The notes under the pieces are model-generated. The model saw nothing but the letters and a program-made list of their open reading frames with translations, was not told the origin of the DNA and did not search any database. From Clavelina lepadiformis (taxonomy: Eukaryota > Chordata > Ascidiacea > Aplousobranchia > Clavelinidae), in assembly GCF_947623445.1 (NCBI RefSeq), contig NC_135240.1, positions 5,952,001-6,016,000 on the forward strand: 64,000 nt of DNA. Direction: 5' to 3'. The position numbers and the translations under genes are program-made. Position 1 is the first letter of the stretch. Each line of letters starts with the position of its first letter. Below, piece by piece: positions 1 through 10,831 of this stretch.

Positions 1-570
1 GTTTCTTCACTTTTTTGTTCTTTCACGGTAACAATAGTTTATTTTCAGTATCTGTTTTGTTTTAGTCGTCGCAGCGTTATTTTTTATGAAATATTTTATT
101 CCATGGCCGACGCGATTATTTTTTTCATGTTGCAATAAGTTTCAAAACAACTGAAGCCACTTTGTACCGCGTTACGGGCCAACTTCTGTTTTTTTAGTTT
201 AATCAAAAACCACCAATGATGTTTTTTCTGTTGAATTAAAATCTCATTTCAATGAACGTCTTCAGTTGCCGTATGCAGTCTCTTTTCTCTTTTGCCAATA
301 CACGTTTCATGAAAATATTTAAGGTGACATTTCTTTGCTTCGGTCTACTTCACCAATAATGTTATTAAAAGACGCGAGATTGTTTTCACACAAGATGTAA
401 ACTCAAATTGTATCGACCAGAAGAGAACTAATCGTGTTCATCAGCTTTGTTCGTCGTCCACGACAAAGCCATTTAATTGAAATCACTTATTACTGCTTGC
501 CACCACATCGGTATATGAGACGTGTTGCTGAAAAAACCTGTGATAGTTCTGCAGTAAACCTGTTATTTCT

Positions 571-1140
571 GTAACGGAAAATGGGTATATGGCACCTGAA
601 CTTGAGAGGTTGACCCATTCCACTACAATATTTACTTGTTGAAATGTTTATTGCGGGTGATGATATACGAATCTCATGAGGTCGTTGTCTGCTTTTCTCA
701 CCCACAGACTTAATTGTTCACCTTAACGAATTATAGTCTTGTGAAGATGAAAACAAAGTTGTCTAACTTGACACTGAACTTCTTCAAATTGAATTCAACA
801 ATGGTTACACAGGAATGACAACTGTATATACTGATTATATTGAAGTTTCTTTGAACAATTACATTTAGACAAAACATTGGCACAGCAACAGCATAAAGAC
901 GTCCATTTTACCGCGATTATCTTAGTAGACCTAAGACATTGAATAACTGTGAATAGTTCACGCAAGATAGGCAGGCACAATAATTATGTTACGAATTAAA
1001 ACGGAAAGCAGGAAGTTATCGATACGCAATTTTATCTATCATTAACGATAGATAAACGATGTCTGAAAATAAGAATATTATATTGCATTCGGTTTGTATA
1101 TTAGAACATCCCTTTATTATCGCATTTCCATTTGAATAGA
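571..1140 (+). repeat. Left copy of a diverged inverted duplication
   Basis: About 570 bp that match the reverse complement of 7262-7825 along nearly their whole length, at roughly 85-90 % identity by eye in the best part (571-1010) and less beyond. Shared landmarks include the segment reading TTGAATTCAACAATG near 790 and a purine-rich stretch AATTAAAACGGAAA near 995. Both copies carry short reading frames that hint at old coding potential, but I do not recognise a protein family in them and both are interrupted. What the unit is (old gene fragment or unclassified transposon) is not resolved. Confidence 0.7.
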
Positions 1141-4100
1141 ATAGACACTAGTTTTAAGGTCATTCATTTTTGTGTAGAGGAGATAAATTAGTTGTTGAGG
1201 CGACATAAAAGTGAAGAATTCTTCTGATGTATAGAAACAGAACCACAAGATTAGAAGCAAAAGCGTGGTGGGATGGTGAGGTCAAAAGTAATCAATTAGT
1301 AGTTTCTTGGGTGCGCTTTATGCGTCACAAATGTAGCAATCTTTGCGACATCGATTACTTGTAAAGATGAGGAAAGTTTTGCAACAAATCACTGTAAACA
1401 TGTCAGTAGAGGCCTATACTGTGGATAAATGCACAGAACCGCGGGCCGAGTGACTGATCTTTCTTACTGAATTTAATTTCAAAAACTTCATACAAACCAT
1501 AATTTTAGCCTGGATGCTAGGTTTTCGATTCTAATCGATTATAATTATTATTGGCACAATTGGTTTTTGGAGCGAGGCAAGTAATTAAGTGACTTAATAA
1601 GGTTTCTTTTATATTGCATTGAAAGAAAACTGAATCATTTCGTGTGTAAGCCTGTATCGGTCTTCTTCCGGCGAATTCTAGTGGCTATGCTTCTATTACT
1701 TTCGTCAAAGCGAAGCCTAAAGAGAAATTTCATAACTTATTTTGGATTCCCTGTTAATGACACAGAATCGTGTGTGGACTGAAGCAGCTTGAAAGGAATC
1801 TAGTCATTATCTAGAATTTTTTGCTATGACTGGCTGGTGTGGCGCAGGCTGCCATCATGGTAGCTGGCATGGCGTCAGGAGGGTTTAGCCCCGCCTTGAA
1901 ATATTTGAGTCTCTCCCAAATTTGTAGTCTATAAACATCAAGTAACCGTGAAAAAAATTTGATTCAATTTAGTTATTTTAAAAACAAAAAAATTGATTCA
2001 ATTTAGTTATTTTATTTAGTTCAATGTAAAGTGATGCAACAGCAGTGCAAGTTGATGGCGGTTGAACCGTGTTAACCCACTAGTTAGTAAAATAATAAAA
2101 AATAAGGTGGCGGCACTCTGAGGTTATATTTATTTTTGATTCTTCTACACGACCTTTCGCAAGCATAGTACCACAGTAGCCATTAGAAGTCGAAGTTATC
2201 CCAATGGGCCATTGAACTTGTTCTCTGTTCAATTTACTATGCAGTGTCCGTTTGTTTTCCGCTGACGATGCAGCCTAATTAGTAATTGATTAAAACCGCC
2301 TTCTTTCATGCTTAGAGGTCGTCAGCGCAAAACAGCAGTAGTTAGTGTTTACCGCATCGAGCTATTAGCAGCTACTTCAGTAGATCCAGGTATAGTAGTT
2401 TAGTACATTGGTGTGAAGGTGACGATCATTCCTGCGAAGGAACCGTTTAGAACTTTAGATGAACTGTAATTTTCGTAACAATATTGGCTGAAGGCTACTG
2501 CATACGTAGAAACCAAGGCGAGAGTGCAGTGTCTACCCTTTAGCGACGCTGTCGGACACTAGTGCTTACAATATTATACGTGGAACTTTCGGAACGACCC
2601 TAAATAGTTTAAAAGTGCAAAATGTTGTTTTTGGCGTTAAAATTAAAGTTTGTATGCTTTTACACAGACATCTTAACATCCATTCCATTTTAATTGCATT
2701 CAGACACATAGACTGCAGTTTGCTTTTGCAATCACTAATGTTTTGTGGTTAAAAAATATTTTCGAAGCTTAGTGTGGGAACCCCTTTTAAAATTTGTTAA
2801 GCCCAGTCTGAAAGCGCAGGCTAGCTACGAGTTTGCATTGTACTTTTTAAATGAGTGGGACTGTGAGGTTAGAGCTATTTGTTCGGCTGAATATCCAGTC
2901 CATAAAAATATCCGCCATCATGGAAGCGGCTAAAAATCCCACAGCAACGTCGTCGTCTTTGTAATATTTGATTGGTACGTGGTAGGCTATATATGCGGGT
3001 TTAGTGGCCGTGCTAGTTGTTACCAGCAATTATTACCTTAATTATTTTCGAGTATGCTTTAAGCCTTTTCGGTTTTATCACTTTTTCCCGTTCATTAGCG
3101 CATGCAATAACAACTGGCTTGATCCTTTCGTTTCAACCGCGCCTTTGACGAAAAATAAAATATTTGCTTTGTCATCAAATTTAAAAATGTTGTTATTGCA
3201 GGTCTACTGTATTAAAGTTTAAAGTTGACGTTTAGACATTCTTTGGAATGTCTGTAAAAATTTGATCCAGCATCAAACATTTGTACTATGAACTAAGTCA
3301 CTTGATTATGTTATAAAGTTAACCGGGATAAGTTGGTGAAAAAACTGGTCAAATGTCAAAAGAGATTAAGTTATAAGATATCATTTCAAGTTTAATTTTT
3401 TATCCTGTTAAAAAAATCAAACGTGTCTTTGATGTTAATAAAAATTTTTCTACTGTTTTTTACCTCTGGCATTCGTTTTTTGTACGAGTCGTAAATCCTA
3501 ACGCTTTGCTCCCAACGATATTATCTACTTCCCCTACAGTATAGGCGACATAGCCTGATGCATGCTCGTAATAACTAAGCTTACTATTTAAGGATTTCTA
3601 ATCAGTTACGAGAGAAAAAGAAAAGTTCCGCTAGAATCAAGTTTCAGTTCAGTTGTTTCATGAAAAGCATCTCTTGATCCATATGAAAACGGAATGTATA
3701 AACATATCTGAAATATGCTATACTGGAACCTCTTTAAAAATATAAACGAGGCTAGACGTTTAACTTTCTTATGTGGTTCAATGGCGAGAGATTACTGCAT
3801 TTATAGTGAACAACTGCTGGTAGAAATATAATAGCATGTGACGCAGGCAAAAGCTCTTGTTTTACCTGCAGGCTATACGAAGTGAAGGTTGATAGAACGT
3901 ATTATAAATATTCGATAGAATTGCCAGAACATAAAACAGAGTACGCTAAAGTGTACTTCATCACAACAGCTCAGAGTGAGATTTGTTAAAACCATCAAGA
4001 AAACAGATACTTTTAGCCCTGAAACTTTTCCAGCGAAAAAAGTAGGCTAGTCTGTTTAGCATTTTAGCTAATTGGTTTTCAAGTAGATTTTTTCAAGGTT

Positions 4101-4263
4101 TGATTCAAGATTTTTTCCTTGAATCAAGTTTTTGAGGATTGTCATATACCCATTATAATGGGTATTAATGTTGACAATTAATAATTATTCATTTACCTAC
4201 CATGCTACAAAGAAAGAAAGATATTTGTTATGGTCATAAGTTATTAACTGTTTTTACTTAAAG
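1141..4263. other. Intergenic, no gene seen
   Basis: AT-rich sequence without a convincing coding exon. A 20-bp unit beginning GATTCAATTT occurs twice, at 1961-1980 and 1995-2014, as a small direct repeat. The last few hundred bases before 4264 would hold the promoter and leader of the first fucosyltransferase gene; no core promoter motif stands out. The first 570 bases of the window are likewise featureless. Confidence 0.5.
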
Positions 4264-5908
4264 ATGGTTCCAAAAACAGTGTTTTTGTTTCTTACTCTGC
4301 TATCCGCCATTGTTGTATTTTGTTTGCTTTTCTTTCATTTATCAGTCGACCAGGACGAACTAGTGCCTCTAAAACCAGTGGAAAAGACTAAGGATGGTTC
4401 TGAGAAAAAACAGCAGGTAGATTTTCTTATTGGAAACCGCAGTGTCCCGTTAATTTTGTTCTGGAATCGACCCTGGTTTGTTGAGTCTGAGGGTGTTAGC
4501 GAAGGGACAAAATTCGGAATCTGTGATTCGACGTATGACCGAGGCAAACTAATGGAGGCAAAGGCAGTTGTGTTTCATCACACCGTCATTAGTCCGGACG
4601 ATTTGCCATGGCAGGACTATAGGTGGGTACGACTGCGAAAATGACTAACTAAGCAATGGAAGGTATCAACTGAATGTCGTTGGTGCATTTTCGTAGCCAA
4701 AATCAAACCAATCGATGTTTAGATTAGACGATAAGATTAAAAAATAAGGTTTTATTACTTGCGAAAGTGGAGACTAGTAATAAACTGAGTTAACTTACTG
4801 TAGGATATAATCTATGGACTATATAGGAACTGTACTCACCAAGAAACTGTAGAGATGCAACGTGAAAATTTCGCCGTATACAGTAGAAAGAATTTCTGTT
4901 TGTTCATAGATCTGTCCATGTTTTCACTGCTTACAGAAATCCAGAGCAAGTATTTGTCTGGTGGTCAGCAGAAGGTCCGGCAGTTTTACAACTGGAAGGA
5001 GTAAATTTGCCAGCCTTTGATGGATTCTTTAACTGGACGATGACGTACAGAAGAGATGCTGATGTAATTCAACGCTACGGATATCGCGGTGACATTTTAA
5101 ATTCTGTGACGAAAGGAAAGAAGGCAGTTGATGACGTAATTGCTGCAAAGACCTTCTTAGCTGTGAGTATCGTCTTGTCTATAATAGGTAACATTTCAGG
5201 AGCATGCACAAGAATAGGGATGATTTTAAATATCTTATTACTTGATTACTTTTACAAACATCAAAAAATACTAAGATTTCCATGTTGCTAATCTATTACT
5301 CGTCACAATTTCAGGCTTGGATCGTTGGTAAATGTGATCATACGCCTGGAGCCAAGATGCGAATGAAACTGGCCAACGAATTGAAGAAAGCTGGATTGGA
5401 ATTCACAGGATACGGAAACTGCTTCGACCACCCCTTAGACCGTGGTTTAACTATATCTGAAGTTTCCAAATACAAGTTTTACTTTGCTTTCGAAAACGCT
5501 CTACATTGCACTGATTACATCACTGAAAAGTTCTGGCGCAACGCGCTGCTTAGCGGTTCGGTGCCAGTGGTCTGGGGTCCAAGAAAACAGGATTTGCTGA
5601 GAATTGCACCACTGGATTCGTTTATATTTGTCGAAGATTTTGAGTCGGCTGAAAAACTGAGCGAATATTTGATGTTTTTGGACAAGAACGAAACAGAATA
5701 TAGAAAGTATTTCCGCTGGAGGGAGGACGAGAACATGACAGATGAGAAAATGATTGAATTAACAAAACAACGATATCCTGGTTTGGATGTAGCGGTCCCG
5801 GTAGAAGGAATTTGCGAGAAACTGTTGACAAATATAGAAACAAAGGTTGTTTATTCTTTGAAATCTGACGTTTGGGACCGAAATCCAATCGAATGCTTCG
5901 ATATATGA
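4264..5908 (+). CDS. Alpha-1,3-fucosyltransferase (GT10), copy 1
   Basis: Likely transfers fucose from GDP-fucose in alpha-1,3 linkage to N-acetylglucosamine-containing glycans in the Golgi. Three coding exons, 4264-4622, 4937-5162 and 5315-5908, join in frame (phases 2 and 0) to 392 residues, the usual family size. Residues 1-28 form the single signal-anchor of a type II membrane protein, followed by a short stem. Exon 2 carries the family signature NPEQVFVWW and then FNWTMTYRRD at about residues 151-160. Exon 3 carries the GDP-fucose-binding motif around FENALHC..DYITEKFWRNAL, about residues 254-274, then SGSVPVVWGP. Donors are GTGGGT and GTGAGT. N-glycosylation sequons include NWT in exon 2. 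The start is the first ATG in the open frame and gives the expected anchor. A tandem paralogue follows 2.3 kb downstream. Family assignment is firm; the exact acceptor and linkage are inferred from the family. Confidence 0.9.
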
Positions 5909-7261
5909 ATTTATGAAGTGCCCATTTTCATTTTTCGTTTCTATAAAACAACTGTGAACGGTTGCGTCGCTCTAGCTTTCACAAATAACGCTCATTGTGA
6001 CCGCCAGTTATGTTTGTCATAATCGACTTTGGTGACCATTTTGCGGAATAAGCTTTACGTTGACAGAATAATGCAATAAACACATAATACAACTGTTTTG
6101 GCGAACCAGCGCATTAAAGGTTGTTTTGGTTGTTCTATGGATTTGTATCTTTAAAGCTACGTCACATTTTTACGTCATGAAACTCCTACGGTTACATTTT
6201 ATCAACAAAAATCGAACAAACCGGAATTGATGTTTTACTTTCTGTTAGTCAAAGCTTACAGTAAAAATGTTTCATTTTATGACCACAGTCGAGCCATGGT
6301 AACGATTTTTTGAGTTGTTTTATGGACTTGGAAATATTGCTTCACGATTACCACCCAAGCCTTGAAAAGTATATGACAAGTAACCCATGACTTCGTAACA
6401 ATACTCCTAAAAGAACGATTAAAAATCGAGTAGCCAATACACCCTTCAATTTAGACTAGAAAATGACTATTTCACCGAAAGTTGGTCACGCAACTGACTT
6501 GACTTGTATTTTGATCTTTAAAAGAGTTGACTTGTGTTAACGTGGAAGTTTCGGTTGCTTGACTCGAGTCACAACCCTGATTATAGTAGTTCAAGTCGCT
6601 CTATAGAACCTGTTTGTTGTTTGAGGAAAACATTCTTCAATAATTACACTGCAGCATTTTTTATTCATACTGAACGTGCAAAAACGTCACTTTACCCTTT
6701 CAAGACTCTCGGGACATATCTCCCGCTAGATAGCGTGCGCGGACTGTTAGTTCAGATTTGTCCCAAAAACCCACGGTACATCGACTTCTCCGGTTTTTCG
6801 AGCTTTATCAGATTTTCGCATTACGTCATGTTACGGTGTTTCGATCTGTGATATTGCAAATATGTTGAAGTAAAAACATTGAAAAAAGAACTGAGGAGTG
6901 AGATGAAACAAGGTCTTTAAAGGGTTAAATATTATACGCATAAATCCATCACGAGTATTCATGAAGCACCTCTTATACTAGTAACAACGTAGAACGAAAT
7001 GTTAATCATAAATTGAATGTTTTTGTAAATTGATATCCTTTACGACTTGGACTTGGTGAACATAACTGACTCGACTTATATCACAACAATTAAGACTTGT
7101 TCCAATGGCTTATGTTGAAAGCGGCTAGGTTACGTGAAGTGTGCGAGCAACAGTGCTGTAAAAAGCTGTACGTTTATTATCCAATTTCTGTCAAATTCTT
7201 AAAATGGCAATAACGCAGAAGCCTCGTCGCATGGCGGTCACTAGAGCATTGCCGTCTACAT
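5909..7261. other. 3' flank and intergenic, no gene seen
   Basis: Downstream of fucosyltransferase 1. Open frames here are short and without family resemblance. Apart from the poly(A) signal I see nothing to annotate until the inverted duplicate begins near 7262. Confidence 0.4.
6075..6080 (+). promoter_or_regulatory. Poly(A) signal AATAAA after fucosyltransferase 1
   Basis: A canonical AATAAA lies 167 bp past the stop codon of copy 1, in AT-rich sequence, and is the first one downstream. Use is inferred. Confidence 0.45.
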
Positions 7262-7825
7262 AAAATAGCATTTTGATAAACTTGTGATAATAAGGGGATA
7301 TTATAGTATACAGATCGAATACAGTGTAGGATTCTTGTTTTCGGAAATATGCTTTACGAAGCATGGTATTGTTTGCCGATGACTTCCTGTTTTCCGTTTT
7401 AATTCGTAACACAAATGTCGTATCTGCCTATCTTGCGTAAACTATTCACAGTTATTCAATGCATTAAGTCTACTAAGATTATCGCTGTAACATGGACGTC
7501 TTTATGCTGTTGAAGTGCCAATGTTTTGTCTAAATGTATTTCTTCAAAGAAACATCAATGTAATCAGTATATACAGTTTTCATTCCTGTGCAAACATTGT
7601 TGAATTCAATTTGAAGAAGTTCAGTATTAAGATAGACAACTTTATTTTCAACTTCATAAGATAATAAGCCGTCAAGGTGAACAATTAAATTTGAGGGTGA
7701 GAAAAGCAGACAACGACCTAGACTCATATATCATCACCCGCAATAAACATTTCAACAAGTATTCATTGTAGTGGAGTGGGTCAACCTCTCAAGTTCAGGT
7801 GCCAAATACCCACTTTCCGTTACAA
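7262..7825 (-). repeat. Right copy of a diverged inverted duplication
   Basis: Reverse-complement partner of 571-1140. It ends about 340 bp before the start codon of fucosyltransferase 2, so the pair brackets the first fucosyltransferase gene. On the minus strand it keeps open stretches of 60-70 codons (for example 7530-7727) that are broken in the left copy. The encoded peptides match nothing I recognise. Confidence 0.7.
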
Positions 7826-8163
7826 ACTAGTTGGAGCAGAATGTGGGCCACGTATCTTATTATAAAAGAACTGCGTGTAACCCAAGCTGCAGTAGATAGG
7901 GACTAATCAAAGTTTGATCGCTTTATGTTCTCGCTTGTTTTAAATATAACTAGTTACAAGAAATGATCATGTATCCTGGATGCGTCATGAAAGTTAGTGT
8001 CGCCAACTTCTAAGAGTTTTCAGTTTGAGAAAAGATTGTGGTATAGACGAAAAATTACGTTATTACGATAGCAATTTGCTAAACAATCATTTATTGCTTT
8101 CCGATTGAGAAAAAAGACTTTCTTTAAGGTTTATAAGTGTTAATTGTACTTGCCTACATGTAT

Positions 8164-9790
8164 ATGGACAGAAAACGAGTTTTTTTCTTGCTTACGGTGC
8201 TGTCCACTTTTCTCGTGCTCTATGTCGCTTTCGTACCTTTGCCAGTAGACCAAAAGAAAATGTTGCCAATGAAATCAAAGGTGAGGTCAGCAAGGAATTG
8301 GACCGAACAAGCAACTCAGGCAAATAAGCTCAGTGTAAACCGCAAAGCCCCTTTAATTCTGTTCTGGGATCATCCCTGGTTTGTCAAGGCAGAAGGCTGC
8401 AGAGAAGGGAAGAAATTTGGAATTTGCGATTCGACGTATAACCGTGGCAGACTGAAGGAGGCAGATGCAGTCGTGTTTCATTACACCGTCATTAGACCTG
8501 GCGACCTGCCATGGAAGCTTTACCGGTGGGTGAGGCTGAAAATGTGTCAAGTCATGGCAGTCAAAAACCGACAGGCGCACATGTGATAGACTAAACGTCA
8601 CACATGTTAAAAACTTTGGACAATAAAACATTCCTGAATAACATATTTTATAAAAGAAAAACGAACGTATATTGTTTCATCTTTGTATTTGCGAAATTTG
8701 CGTACCGCAACAAGTAGCGGTAATTTCAAGTTTAACGTCGAAAAAACAGTAAGAAGGTTTAGCTCGGTTCAATGTTGGCTGTTTTTTTCTTGCATTGAAT
8801 CATGCTTTTACTGCTTACAGAAATCCAGAGCAAGTATTTGTCTGGTGGTCACTAGAAGGTCCGGCAGTTTTACAGCTGGAAGGAGTAAATTTGCCAGCCT
8901 TTGATGGATTTTTTAACTGGACGATGACGTACAGAAGAGATGCTGATGTAATTCAACGCTATGGATATCGCGGTGACATTTTAAATTCTGTGACAAAAGG
9001 AAAGAAGGCAGTTGATGACGTAATTGCTGCAAAGACCTCATTAGCTGTGGGTAATTTATATAGACCTGTAGCATTTCAGAAGTAAACACGAAAAATGTAA
9101 AAGCGAAAGATTTTTTCAATTGCGTTGGCTGAGTCTTGACTGATACAACCGTGTAAAAAAATATCGTGATCTTTTTCAATTATACGTCAAATTTTCAGGC
9201 TTGGATCGTTGGTAAATGTGGAAACGCCTGGAGCCAAGATGCGAATGAAACTGGCCAACGAATTGAAGAAAGCTGGATTGGAATTCACAGGATACGGAAA
9301 CTGCTTGAATCGCCCCTTAGACGGTAGTTTAACTATATCTGAAGTTTCCAAATACAAGTTTTACTTTGCTTTCGAAAACGCTCTACATTGCACTGATTAC
9401 ATCACTGAAAAGTTCTGGCGCAACGCGCTGCTTAGCGGTTCGGTGCCAGTGGTCTGGGGTCCAAGAAAACAGGATTTGCTGAGAATTGCACCACTGGATT
9501 CGTTTATATTTGTCGAAGATTTTGAGTCGGCTGAAAAACTGAGCGAATATTTGATGTTTTTGGACAAGAACGAAACAGAATATAGAAAGTATTTCCGCTG
9601 GAGGGAGGACGAGAACATGACAGACGAGAAAATGATTGAATTAACAAAACAACGATATCCTGGTTTGGATGTAGCGGTCCCGGTAGAAGGAATTTGCGAG
9701 AAACTTTTAAGAAACGACAAAACACAAGTCATTGGTTCCTTGAAGTCTCAATTTTGGGATCGAAATCCAATCGAATGCTCTAAAATATAA
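8164..9790 (+). CDS. Alpha-1,3-fucosyltransferase (GT10), copy 2, frameshifted
   Basis: Tandem paralogue of the 4264-5908 gene with the same three-exon plan: 8164-8525, 8821-9046 and 9199-9790. The chosen ATG at 8164 aligns exactly with the start of copy 1 (MDRKRVFFLL versus MVPKTVFLFL); an upstream in-frame ATG at 8137 would add nine residues. Signal anchor, NPEQVFVWW, FNWTMTYRRD and the FENALHC donor-binding motif are all present. Exon 1 differs a lot from copy 1, but exons 2 and 3 are nearly identical even at silent sites. Just after the exon 3 acceptor, copy 2 has two bases fewer than copy 1 (near 9218-9230, after the codons for WIVGKC). This shifts the frame, and no alternative donor or acceptor nearby restores it. 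The catalytic C-terminal half is then open only in the other frame (9209-9790). Either the gene is a recent pseudogene or allele, or the assembly has an error there. Confidence 0.75.
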
Positions 9791-10466
9791 GTGTTTTAAG
9801 TGACCGAGCAGGTAATTGTCTTCAACACCTTGAGTTTTTATTACAGTTTTAAGTCAAGCGATGTGGTAAATGTTATAAATATCCTTTTTGTTTTTGCAAA
9901 GTTATTGTTCTGCAAGTGGCATTGGTGTACCGTGTTTCACCACCGCGATTATCCAAACTCCATAATAAGAATCCTAGCTATAGCTAGGTTCTAGAACCAT
10001 TTTTAGAATTCTTCAGTTTTATTCAATAAGCTGGCTAATGCTCAAAGGTTGAAAATTCTCTGAAAACTTTACAATTATAGACAAGTTTAAATTTTAATTT
10101 TTTATCTGGGATATGAACAATAGGGTGGGGTTAAAAAATGTGTTTTTGGAATTTTGTTTTTATCCGTACATATTTCTTGTAGTTATTGACTCACTGACCA
10201 TAAAAAATGCTATTTTTGGGAACTTTACGCTTTTTCTCCATCCCTCCATTTTGAATAAAAAAATCAATTCTTGGTAAAAATTGTAAAAAATCGCTTCTGA
10301 CTCCAAAACTGTACAAGCAAAACCAATAATATTCTCCAGAAATATTGGCTAGGGTTGAAGACACTAGACCTATCATATTTCACAATTAACAGTATTGAAA
10401 AACAGTTTCCGCTCTAAAAATAAATAAATTCTTCGTTATAATCGGAGTGTATTTCCATGCTGTAGA
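9791..10466. other. Intergenic, no gene seen
   Basis: AT-rich flank of fucosyltransferase 2. It contains a short palindromic run around 9975 (CTAGCTATAGCTAG) and no supported exon. Confidence 0.4.
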
Positions 10467-10474
10467 CTGTAGAG

Positions 10475-10823
10475 TAGTGGTTCCCAAACTTTTTCAGCTT
10501 GTGGCACACTAGAAAAATTAGAAAACGCTCGCGGCACACTAGAAAAATTAGAAAACGCTCGCGGCACACTTACAAGAGAAGAAATGTTGCTTTAAAAAAT
10601 TACCCTACTCTATCAACAATGCTATAATTGGTTTCATCGTCACATGTGCTTATTTCTCAGCTATTGAAGCAGCTAGAAAGCTTTTAAGTCGCATATGCTT
10701 GTCTGCATGCCTTATTTTAAATATTTATAAGTTCTTTTCCAAAATTCCAAAAAGATTCGCGGCACACCTGAGAATCTGTGGCGGCACACTAGTGTGCCGC
10801 GGCACACAGTTTGGGAATCACTG
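10475..10823. mobile_element. Short non-autonomous hAT element (MITE), 349 bp
   Basis: Terminal inverted repeats TAGTGGTTCCCAAACT at the left and the complement of CAGTGATTCCCAAACT at the right bound a non-coding 349-bp element. An exact 8-bp target-site duplication CTGTAGAG lies at 10467-10474 and 10824-10831. Eight-base duplications and this terminal sequence type are hallmarks of hAT transposons. Internally a 30-bp unit starting GGCACACTAG is tandemly doubled near 10503-10562, and GGCACAC recurs at both ends as a subterminal motif. Confidence 0.9.
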
Positions 10824-10831
10824 CTGTAGAG

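Noticed and set aside
8137-8163. Upstream in-frame ATG of fucosyltransferase 2
   Set aside because: The paralogue aligns from 8164 onward and has no counterpart for the extra nine residues, so 8164 is the better start, though 8137 is not excluded.
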